Part shown: piece by piece, positions 16,107 to 22,901 of the stretch
How positions within the stretch are numbered: position 1 is the first letter of the stretch
How the letters are laid out: the number at the start of each line of letters is the position of its first letter
Source of the DNA: Microcoleaceae cyanobacterium MO_207.B10
GTDB taxonomy: Bacteria; Cyanobacteriota; Cyanobacteriia; Cyanobacteriales; Microcoleaceae
NCBI GenBank assembly: GCA_030064835.1
Contig: JASJEE010000005.1
Location: 1 to 39,837, forward strand
Direction of reading: 5' to 3'
DNA: 39,837 bases
Position numbers and translations under genes: made by a program
Notes under the pieces: generated by a model
The model's input: only the letters and a program-made list of their open reading frames with translations
What the model was told of the DNA's origin: nothing
Databases searched by the model: none

Positions 16107-17726
16107 ATGCTAAAAAACAAAAAAATATTAAAGACATTTATTGCGGGAATTGTTATTAGTATGACTAGCAGTGCAACTGCTGAAATTGGAAAATTAACAG
16201 TAGAGGAAATTAACTCTATTGCCAAACAAACAACCGTGTTAATTGCTCCAAGATTAGATGAAGACGAATTAGCCGATCTGTTAGATAGAAAACCAGTAAA
16301 AAGATGGACGGTAGGTTCTGGGGTAATTATTGCTAAAGAAGGTAAAAAATATTATGTTTTGACAGTAACTCATAACTTTAGTCAAGAACAAGTAATAGAT
16401 AATGCACCTTATGGTATTGTCACTAGCGATCGCCAAGTTCATCAAGTTACTGAAATTAAAGATAATCAAGAATGTACAAAGAGTTTTTTAGATGCAATAA
16501 AAAATCAAAAGTTAGAAACACCATTGATAAGATTTGGTTGTTTTGAAAGCCAAGCAATTAATGGATATGACTTAGCAGTAGTTAGTTTTGAAAGTAAAAA
16601 AGACTATCCTATCGCCTCATTAGGAGATACTAGTAAATTACAAGAGGGAGAGCAAGTTTATATTTCTGGCTGGCCAAAGATTGAAGCTGAACCAAAACTC
16701 AAATCTGATGGTACCCCACTATTAGATTCAGAAGGCAAAATAGTGTGTAAAGATCCCGCACCTCAAAGGCAAAGACGTTTGGCATGGGGACCATTAAAAG
16801 CTGCTATTCCTGTCACGGAAAAAGAGAATGGTTATAGTTTATATTATACAGATTATACTCGTCCTGGTATGAGTGGCGGTCCTGTATTTAATAGTAATGG
16901 TGAAGTAGTAGGAATTCACGGTCGAGGTTCTACAAATAAACTTATTTGCGGACAGATGTATCAACCAAAAGAAAATCAATCAAAAGCTAGAAATAACTTG
17001 CCAATAAATTCTAGTAAAACCTCAGAATCTGATAATAACTGGCAACGTTTTGATGGATTTGAATCTCAAGAAAATTTACCTGGGAACCAAGATAAAACCT
17101 TAGAATCTGATAGTAACTGGCAACCTTTTCCAGGATTTGAACCTCAAGAAAAGTCACCTCAAGACCAAAATAAAACCTTGAATGCCGAGAATGAATGGCA
17201 ACCTTTTCCAGGATTTGAAACTGAAGATAATTTACCGAATACTCCAGCTAATACTTTAGAAACTGACAGTAATTATAATAATTATAATGATTCTGATTCT
17301 AAAAAATTGAATTCTAATGAGATATCAACATCAATTTATGAATTAAAGAAAATGTATAGTAGTGCCCAAAATATTGATTACTCTCAACAGTTAATCAAAC
17401 AGATTGGAGTGAATTTATCTTTTAAATTAGAACCTCCTAAACGAAATTTAATTCAGTCAGAAATAACAACAGTTCCTAAAATTAAAACTCCTGGTATAGG
17501 TGGGAAAATAGAAGATGATGGGTTTGATCGAAACAAAAGAAAAGAGGCAGAAGTTGCAGCCAGGGATAATGATGGATTTATCGATCCAAATCAAACAAAA
17601 GAGGGAGGATTTGAAGACCCCAACGATACCATAGACAATATCTATAAACTTTTTAGTTTTGATGTCGAAAACCTGGGTAGGGATCAACCATCTGGTGGAG
17701 ATGGCAGTATCTTGCTAGGAAATTAA
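16107..17726 (+). CDS. Exported trypsin-like serine protease 2 with internal repeats and conserved tail
   Basis: A 539-residue protein. A short signal peptide ends near residue 26 (SSATAEIG). The protease domain (about 35-285) has His89 in VLTVTHNF, Asp155 in NGYDLAVVS and Ser256 in PGMSGGPV, so all three triad residues are present. Residues about 296-388 hold 3-4 copies of a ~26-residue acidic, Trp/Phe-bearing repeat (ESDSNWQPFPGFEPQE). A C-terminal region then matches protease 3: a YxSxQNxDYxQ stretch and a final segment with PNDTIDNIYKLFSFD and RDQPSGGDGSILL. Without the repeat block it would align closely with protease 3. The substrate is unknown. It lies 21 bases after protease 1. Confidence 0.87.
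   Translation: MLKNKKILKTFIAGIVISMTSSATAEIGKLTVEEINSIAKQTTVLIAPRLDEDELADLLDRKPVKRWTVGSGVIIAKEGKKYYVLTVTHNFSQEQVIDNAPYGIVTSDRQVHQVTEIKDNQECTKSFLDAIKNQKLETPLIRFGCFESQAINGYDLAVVSFESKKDYPIASLGDTSKLQEGEQVYISGWPKIEAEPKLKSDGTPLLDSEGKIVCKDPAPQRQRRLAWGPLKAAIPVTEKENGYSLYYTDYTRPGMSGGPVFNSNGEVVGIHGRGSTNKLICGQMYQPKENQSKARNNLPINSSKTSESDNNWQRFDGFESQENLPGNQDKTLESDSNWQPFPGFEPQEKSPQDQNKTLNAENEWQPFPGFETEDNLPNTPANTLETDSNYNNYNDSDSKKLNSNEISTSIYELKKMYSSAQNIDYSQQLIKQIGVNLSFKLEPPKRNLIQSEITTVPKIKTPGIGGKIEDDGFDRNKRKEAEVAARDNDGFIDPNQTKEGGFEDPNDTIDNIYKLFSFDVENLGRDQPSGGDGSILLGN
16992..17271 (+). repeat. In-gene tandem repeat encoding ~26-residue units
   Basis: Three to four degenerate copies of a ~78-base unit sit inside protease 2. 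Each encodes an N-L-P / K-T-L-E-S-D / NWQPFPGFE pattern. The last copy is decayed (NTLETDSNYNNY). The block is absent from protease 3, which marks it as an insertion or expansion. Confidence 0.75.
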
Positions 17727-17786
17727 CACATCAGAAAATACAGAGTGCATTAAAGGAGAAATATCTAGTAGAGACAATCGATAAAA

Positions 17787-19061
17787 ATGCTATATGCTTT
17801 TCTAAAAAAAATTTCCAAATATTCTATTTTTCTTGGTGGAATTTTCCTCAGCTTTCTACCAATAAATCCCGTTTTGGCTAAACTATCACCAGAAGAAATT
17901 AATTCTATAGCCAGACAAACAACAGTTTTAATTGCTCCAGCTTTAACTCCTGAATTACGAGAAGATTTAGAAGAAAATCGCAAAAACCCGCTAATAAAAT
18001 CAGGTATTTGGAATCCAGGTTCAGGAGTAATTATTGCTAAAAATGGAAACAAATATTATGTGCTAACTGTAGCCCATAATTTTCTGCAAAGACACCTTGA
18101 TAATAAAAAATATTGGCAACAGTTAGGAGGCATTCCCTACTATGGAATTAGAACTTATGATGGCAAAGTTCATATCGTAAAAGATGTCAATGATGGCAGA
18201 GGATGCCCCCTAAAAGGCAACCCAAAACTAGCAGTTTTAGTAAGATTTGGCTGTCGCGATCGCTTTATTATGAACACAGATATAGTAGATTATACCATCG
18301 GTACAGACCAAATTAGAGGCATAGATTTAGCGATCGTCACATTTGAAAGCAAAAAAAATTATACAGTTGCTCCCCTTGGAGACGCTAGTCAGGTTAAACC
18401 TGGGGAGAGAGTATATATTTCCGGATGGCCTGACCCAGAAAGAGAAAAAGACCCGCAAACAGGTAGATGTCGCGAAAAAGTAGCTCGCAGACAAAGGCGT
18501 TTAGCGTGGGGTCCGGTAATAGAAAAAATGAATCCCGACCCGCAACATCAAGGCTATAGTATTTTTTACACTGATGAAACTGCTGCCGGGATGAGTGGGG
18601 GGCCGGTATTTGATAGCAATGGTCGTGTAGTTGGCAGTCATGGGTTAGGCAGTCAGAATAAACCTCAGTGTGGCGGTAATATTGAGGCCGGTAGTGGATC
18701 TGAGTCTGCTGCTAATACTAATGTTTCTAGTGGGAATAATCTTGATTTTAATAAGTTGCAAAAACAATATAGTAGCGGTCAAAATGTCGATTATTTTCAG
18801 AAGTTAATGGCAGAATTGAACTTCAGTTTGGCTTTTAGACGGGAGTTGCCACCACCGGAAGTTATTAAAGCTGGTATCAGTCAAATGAACAAGCAGAAAA
18901 TTGCTAGCACTAGTGGCAAAGTTGAATTTGATGCTAGGGAAGATGTGTTTAACGACCCCAATGATGTTGTGGATGATATCTATAAATTGTATACGTTTGA
19001 GTTAGAAAATCTAATCAGAGATGAACCTTCTGGGGGTACAGGGAGTTTATTATTGGATTAA
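17787..19061 (+). CDS. Exported trypsin-like serine protease 3 with conserved tail
   Basis: A 424-residue paralogue of protease 2. It has a signal peptide (about 1-31, ending NPVLA), His97 in VLTVAHNF, Asp180 in RGIDLAIVT and Ser270 in AAGMSGGPV. After a Ser/Gly linker, the C-terminal part repeats the protease 2 pattern: KQYSSGQNVDYFQKL, then NDPNDVVDDIYKLYTFELEN and RDEPSGGTGSLLLD at the very end. The strong tail conservation suggests a functional element such as a localisation or partner-binding motif; that is inference. AAGGAG lies ~30 bases before the ATG, too far for a normal ribosome site. It is the last gene of the five-gene cluster. Confidence 0.87.
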   Translation: MLYAFLKKISKYSIFLGGIFLSFLPINPVLAKLSPEEINSIARQTTVLIAPALTPELREDLEENRKNPLIKSGIWNPGSGVIIAKNGNKYYVLTVAHNFLQRHLDNKKYWQQLGGIPYYGIRTYDGKVHIVKDVNDGRGCPLKGNPKLAVLVRFGCRDRFIMNTDIVDYTIGTDQIRGIDLAIVTFESKKNYTVAPLGDASQVKPGERVYISGWPDPEREKDPQTGRCREKVARRQRRLAWGPVIEKMNPDPQHQGYSIFYTDETAAGMSGGPVFDSNGRVVGSHGLGSQNKPQCGGNIEAGSGSESAANTNVSSGNNLDFNKLQKQYSSGQNVDYFQKLMAELNFSLAFRRELPPPEVIKAGISQMNKQKIASTSGKVEFDAREDVFNDPNDVVDDIYKLYTFELENLIRDEPSGGTGSLLLD

Positions 19062-19104
19062 AAAGAGTATTTGTAAAGCTTTGTAGTGTCAAGCGATCGC
19101 TTTA

Positions 19105-19155
19105 GGCAACTTCCCCAAAAATATCCACCAGGGAGGTACTGCACCTCCTGTTGCC
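19105..19155. other. Nested inverted repeats after the protease cluster
   Basis: GGCAAC (19105-19110) and GTTGCC (19150-19155) enclose GGAGGT and ACCTCC (19132-19148, loop ACTGC). The structure lies 44 bases past the last protease stop, between convergent genes. It may slow transcription from both sides but has no T-run. Confidence 0.4.
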
Positions 19156-19251
19156 AGGTTATCAGCACGGTGTCTCACTTTTCTGCCTCTGGTGGAAAAA
19201 GGAAGATAGAGGAATCTTTCCGTTTTGTTACAGTCAAAAGTGATGAAGTTG

Positions 19252-19707
19252 TTAATTTAAGTTGCGATCGCTTAATTTTTCACGAACGTCCATTAAAATT
19301 AATCCTAATTTATTTTTACCTGTGCCATCTTTGCCACAACCCCAGTAATAGTCACTTGGTGAATTCTCGACAATTAACTCATCACCTGTTGACAGCAAAA
19401 TTTCCCGAATATCGGCATGAGTTTCAAATTTCTTGAAAACACCCCTTTCCATAATTTCATCTTTGACTTTTTCCCAATCTCGTCGCAGTGGATATTTTCG
19501 ACTGCGCCCCATTTTAGCTGCTTCCTTTGGAGTTTTTACTTCCCGAATTTTCTCAAACCAATAGGGTTCTGTGGTAACAAACTTTTGAGCTTGAAAATAA
19601 TGTTCGTTCGTCACCCACCAAAATTCATCAAGTTCAAAACCATATCGGGAAAAGTTGGAGAAGCAACCATAAGTTTTTGTACGAACACCGTAAAAATAAA
19701 TAGGCAT
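19252..19707 (-). CDS. NADAR/YbiA-family protein (N-glycosidase fold)
   Basis: A 151-residue protein of the NADAR (YbiA, DUF1768) family. E. coli YbiA removes reactive early riboflavin-pathway intermediates as an N-glycosidase, and other NADAR proteins act on ADP-ribosylated targets. Motifs are YGCFSNFSRYGFELD (about 13-27), WVTNEHYFQAQKF (about 31-43) and, near the C-terminus, YYWGCGKDGTGKNKLGLILM. Length (~150) is normal and the fold looks complete. It converges on the protease cluster, and nothing suggests an operon. The specific substrate cannot be told from sequence. Confidence 0.88.
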   Translation of the reverse strand: MPIYFYGVRTKTYGCFSNFSRYGFELDEFWWVTNEHYFQAQKFVTTEPYWFEKIREVKTPKEAAKMGRSRKYPLRRDWEKVKDEIMERGVFKKFETHADIREILLSTGDELIVENSPSDYYWGCGKDGTGKNKLGLILMDVREKLSDRNLN

Positions 19708-19770
19708 AATAGAAAAATATTTTATTTTATTATTCAGGACTTACGAAAAATATCCAATCACACACAATTT

Positions 19771-19796
19771 GTAGGGGCGATTGGCCAATCGCCCTA
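19771..19796. repeat. Palindromic GTAGGGGCGATT repeat, copy 2
   Basis: GTAGGGGCGATTGGCCAATC followed by GCCCTAG is the same palindrome as at 4784-4811, with one C lost on the right arm. It sits just beyond the rRNA-like segment. Confidence 0.6.
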
Positions 19797-19860
19797 GATT
19801 ATGATTATTATATTGTTGCAAATTGCCTAGCGTGCAAGTTATGAGAGCATTGTCTGCGCT

Positions 19861-20072
19861 TTCTCAGTTACTAAGGGAACTCCGCCGATGAGTTTTCTGA
19901 ACACACTCTTTAAAGGATTGCTACTTCTAAAGCCCACCTATCGGGTTCTTCGCCCTCCCCGTTCTCACACGCCCATTGTTTTTTACAATGTTACTCTTCC
20001 TCTCGTACTAAGTATGTAGGCTCTAAATGTTAGGTCACGCTAGGTTTAATCGCACAGATTGGTTTTAAATAA
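19861..20072 (-). ncRNA. Rearranged 23S rRNA-like RNA segment (A-loop, sarcin-ricin loop, GTPase centre)
   Basis: Read on the minus strand this segment contains three pieces of 23S rRNA in a non-rRNA order. First, AATC-TGTGC-GATT (20048-20060) resembles the A-loop hairpin (GGC-TGTTC-GCC) and is followed by a TTAAA...GCGTGA...TTTAGAG pattern like the adjacent helices. Second, AGTACGAGAGGA, exact for the universal sarcin-ricin loop, lies in a TACT/AGTA stem (19992-20014). Third, GGCTTTAGAAGTAGC and ATCCTTTAAAGAGTG (19888-19938) match the GTPase-associated centre. In real 23S rRNA the GTPase centre precedes the other two by more than 1 kb. A CATTGT/ACAATG hairpin separates pieces two and three. 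The boundaries are mine. It could be a functional RNA, a decoy, or rRNA debris. Confidence 0.6.
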
Positions 20073-20143
20073 TATCTTTTAAATAATATCAATGAAAGCA
20101 ACCTCCTTTTGTAGTTGTAAATTTTGAACATTGATTTTTGCAA

Positions 20144-20216
20144 CGCTTCCACCAAGATTTGAACCTGGAACCTTCACTTTAGAAGAGTGTTGCTCTATCC
20201 ATTGAACTATGGAAGT
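20144..20216 (-). tRNA. tRNA-Arg (TCT)
   Basis: A cloverleaf fits on the minus strand: D-stem GTTC/GAGC, anticodon loop CTTCTAA (anticodon TCT) and T-arm CCAGG-TTCAAAT-CTTGG. Acceptor pairs CTTCCA/TGGAAG are intact, but the first pair is A-C, and position 27-43 is A-A. No CCA is encoded. It matches the neighbouring tRNA-Thr at about 60 of 73 positions, far more than normal tRNAs of different identity. Confidence 0.8.
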
Positions 20217-20251
20217 ATTTTGCTGCAAGAATTGAACATAAATTTGTCCCA

Positions 20252-20324
20252 AGCCTCCACCAGGAATTGAACCCGGAACCTTCACTTTACAAAAGTGTTG
20301 CTCTACCTATTGAGCTATAGAGGC
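20252..20324 (-). tRNA. tRNA-Thr (TGT)
   Basis: A full cloverleaf on the minus strand: acceptor GCCTCTA/TGGAGGC, D-stem GCTC/GAGC, anticodon loop TTTGTAA (anticodon TGT) and T-arm CCGGG-TTCAATT-CCTGG. Only the 27-43 pair (A-A) fails. CCA is not encoded. It lies 35 bases upstream of tRNA-Arg on the same strand, so the two are probably one transcript. Confidence 0.85.
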
Positions 20325-20521
20325 GATCGTATAGAATCTGAATAATTAATTATCGTATGATCGGCGAAGTCAGAACTCAGAAGTTTGAAGTCAGAAGTTA
20401 GGAGAAAGCAAGGATTTTAATATAGGAAGAGAGTAAGGGTTTAAAATATCGAAAGTCTGTTACGATAATATTTATTTTTCAAGGTTTCTCAAATTTTACC
20501 TAGTTAGCTTTTGATGTGGTA

Positions 20522-20592
20522 GCGGAGGTGAGAGTTGCACTCACTGATTTTTAGGGTATGAACCTAATAAGCCACTCTTGCTTCATCTCCGC
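20522..20592 (-). tRNA. Divergent tRNA-Met-like gene (CAT)
   Basis: On the minus strand the acceptor pairs GCGGAG/CTCCGC, the D-arm is AAGC/GCTT, the anticodon stem TTAGG/CCTAA holds loop TTCATAC (anticodon CAT), and the T-arm is GTGAG-TGCAACT-CTCAC. The T-loop lacks the usual TTC (G replaces the second T) and the acceptor has only six pairs. It does not resemble a standard cyanobacterial elongator Met, initiator Met or Ile2 tRNA closely. It may be an array or element-borne tRNA, or decaying. Confidence 0.65.
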
Positions 20593-20679
20593 ATGGTCTA
20601 TCCTTGACTGGAATCGAATTGAAAAATACAAATATCAGTTATTTAACTGAATTTTCTTGATAGCTAAAAATAAACATAA

Positions 20680-20958
20680 CTATTTTTTTCGGTGTACCTG
20701 TACTTTTCTATCTGGGTTTTGCTTTCTCACCCACAATAAAAATTTTTGCATTTGCGCTTCATTTTTTAGCCTATCAGTTGTATTTAATTCCTGAGCTAAA
20801 CGCTTGTTATCAAAGAAGGCATGAATTTGTTTATGACAGGCTGAACAAATATTAATAGTCGGCCCTGGAGCAGCTTTTTTGCGTTTGGTGTTTTGTCTGG
20901 GGATTAGGTGATGAACTGTTAATCGTTCCATCTCCCTTTCACAGAGTTCGCATTGCAT
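20680..20958 (-). CDS. Small HNH-family nuclease-like protein
   Basis: A 92-residue protein with an HNH core. CELCEREMERLTVHHLIPR gives the first Cys pair and the H-H motif, and NICSACHKQIHAFF gives the second Cys pair and final His. Such short stand-alone HNH proteins are common in cyanobacteria; some are homing-type or phage-related nucleases, and others have unknown roles. Codon 1 is ATG at 20958. It lies on the same strand and just upstream of the tRNA/rRNA-like array, so it may be part of the same element. The zinc and catalytic motifs look intact. Confidence 0.85.
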   Translation of the reverse strand: MQCELCEREMERLTVHHLIPRQNTKRKKAAPGPTINICSACHKQIHAFFDNKRLAQELNTTDRLKNEAQMQKFLLWVRKQNPDRKVQVHRKK

Positions 20959-21423
20959 AGAAGTGGTTTTTAATGTTTTAAGTTGTGTTCTATTTTATCT
21001 AACATTTGTTTCTCCTTGATTTACAGAAAGTTGGAAATTTGCGATTTTGTAGTATGTTTAATTGGCGATCGCCAACCTTTCAAAAACCATCTTTAGCTTA
21101 TACTACAATATTATATTAAGTTTTCCAGGTTAATATGGGCATTACTACTATGGAAGCATTCAGCTTTCCCTTTCCTTGGCTTATTTTTATAATACATAAA
21201 ATACTACAAAACTGTCAAGGGGGTAAAAAAATTTTTTCTAGAGTCCATATTTGTGATCTAAAAAATAAAGATAAATTAGAAGTGTAAATATTTGTAGCAC
21301 ACCCTAATTAGAAAAGTCTACAAAAGCATCTCAATATATTCCAGCAAACCCAGGAAACAATATTCATGGTTTCATAAACTGGATAATAAGAAAGGTGAGC
21401 AATTAACGCCCACCTATTTAACT
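20959..21423. other. Intergenic region without recognised features
   Basis: This AT-rich stretch lies between dapL and the HNH gene. It holds one HIP1-like GGCGATCGCC at about 21063 and an imperfect GGTGAGC/GCCCACC stem near 21394. I see no ORF or RNA that I can support. Confidence 0.4.
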
Positions 21424-21532
21424 TGACAGCGCTTTTCGCTCTTGATGAACCACATCGCCATTAACAAAACCCTGTAGGGATGCCCTTATGCAACGTCCCT
21501 ACAGTGGTCTACCGACATCAAAACCGCTGTAA
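21424..21532. repeat. MITE-like element, TTACAGCGCTTTT family, copy B
   Basis: It runs from TGACAGCGCTTTT to AAAACCGCTGTAA, a near-perfect terminal inverted repeat. The interior shares TTGATGAACCA, ACAAAACCCTG and ACAGTGGTCTACCGA with copy A at 2127-2277. It lies 23 bases downstream of the dapL stop codon and may supply a hairpin at the 3' end of that transcript. Confidence 0.75.
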
Positions 21533-21555
21533 ATGATTTTAGCGATCGCTCCTAC

Positions 21556-22791
21556 TTAAACCTTAAACTTCTCAGTTATTCGCTTCATCGCCTCCTCAAC
21601 ATTCTCCCGACTATTAAAAGCAGAAATACGGAAGTAACCCTCACCTGCAGCACCAAACCCAGAACCAGGAGTACCAACAACATTACAAGTTTGCAACAAC
21701 TTATCGAAAAAATCCCAACTCGATAAACCCGCGGGAGTCTGAACCCAAACATAAGGCGCATTCACCCCACCGTAAACTTGTAACCCTGCAGCTTGCAACT
21801 GGGAGCAAATAATCTGAGCATTTTCCAGATAAAATCCTACTAAAGCCTTCACCTGTGCTTTTCCTTCTTCAGAATAAACTGCCTCAGCACCACGCTGCAC
21901 GATATAAGAAACCCCATTAAACTTAGTAGACTGACGACGGTTCCAAAGTTTCCATAATTCCACATCCGAACCATCAGCAGCTTTCGCCTTCAGACTTTTG
22001 GGTACAACTGTCAATGCACAACGGGTGCCAGTAAAACCAGCATTTTTAGAAAACGAACGAAACTCGATCGCACATTCTCGCGCTCCCTCTATCTCATAAA
22101 TAGAATGGGGAAGACTCGCGTCAGTGATAAAAGCTTCGTAAGCAGCATCAAACAAAATAATTGCATCATTTGCCTTCGCATAATCCACCCAATTCTTGAG
22201 ATACTCCTTCGTTGCAGTAGCACCAGTAGGGTTGTTCGGAAAACATAGATAAATCAAATCTACCTTTTGAGAAGGAATTTCGGCAGTAAAATTATTTTCT
22301 GCAGTAATTGGCAAATAAACCAACCCTTCATACTCGCCCTTATCATTAACATGGCCAGTATGACCCGCCATCACATTAGTATCCACATAAACAGGGTACA
22401 CAGGGTCAGTCACGGCAATTTTGTTATTTTTGCCAAAAATATCGAGAATGTTCCCAGTATCGCACTTAGACCCGTCAGAAATGAATATTTCCGAGGCATC
22501 TACATCACATCCCCTAGCCTGAAAATCTTCAGTTGCGATTTTTTCCCGCAACCAACCATAACCCTGTTCCGGGCCATAACCTTTAAAAGTCGAGCGATCG
22601 CCCATTTCTGCCACCGCCTCAATCATGGCCTTCCGACAAGCTTCTGGCAGAGGTTCGGTAACATCTCCAATGCCCAATTTAATAATTTGGGCCTCTAGAT
22701 GAGCTTCAGCAAAGGCATTGACCCGTCGAGCAATTTCAGGGAATAGGTATCCTGCTTTAAGTTTGAGGTAGTTATCGTTAATTGTTGCCAT
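21556..22791 (-). CDS. dapL: LL-diaminopimelate aminotransferase
   Basis: DapL converts tetrahydrodipicolinate directly to LL-diaminopimelate using glutamate, a PLP-dependent shortcut in lysine and peptidoglycan biosynthesis used by cyanobacteria and plants. The protein begins [20 protein letters not shown] after Met, the family's usual start. It contains [13 protein letters not shown], the CFPNNPTGA motif and the PLP lysine in [15 protein letters not shown] (about residue 247). I chose ATG 22791 (411 residues) instead of the TTG four codons upstream because 411 residues and MATIND are standard. GGA lies about 9 bases before it. It is monocistronic, followed by a MITE. Confidence 0.96.
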   Translation of the reverse strand: MATINDNYLKLKAGYLFPEIARRVNAFAEAHLEAQIIKLGIGDVTEPLPEACRKAMIEAVAEMGDRSTFKGYGPEQGYGWLREKIATEDFQARGCDVDASEIFISDGSKCDTGNILDIFGKNNKIAVTDPVYPVYVDTNVMAGHTGHVNDKGEYEGLVYLPITAENNFTAEIPSQKVDLIYLCFPNNPTGATATKEYLKNWVDYAKANDAIILFDAAYEAFITDASLPHSIYEIEGARECAIEFRSFSKNAGFTGTRCALTVVPKSLKAKAADGSDVELWKLWNRRQSTKFNGVSYIVQRGAEAVYSEEGKAQVKALVGFYLENAQIICSQLQAAGLQVYGGVNAPYVWVQTPAGLSSWDFFDKLLQTCNVVGTPGSGFGAAGEGYFRISAFNSRENVEEAMKRITEKFKV

Positions 22792-22901
22792 AGTAAATTC
22801 CAAGAAACATCTAAATCAGCTTACTCCAAATCAAAAAAGTAGGGCACTGTATTAGCACCCTACATTTTAATCTCAGAAATATTTAGCTTTAGACTAAACT
22901 A

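Noticed and set aside
19086-19436. 116-codon plus-strand ORF
   Set aside because: It overlaps the NADAR gene antisense, has Cys/His-rich low-similarity composition and no family features. The NADAR frame is clearly the coding one.
20079-20285. 68-codon minus-strand ORF
   Set aside because: It is a translation through the Thr and Arg tRNA genes; repeated PGS(I/N)xGG peptides come from the two similar T-arms.
20594-20663. Fourth tRNA on the minus strand ending in ACCA
   Set aside because: Only five acceptor pairs form, there is no T-arm, and the base before the supposed anticodon is A instead of T. I mention it as a possible relic but do not annotate it.
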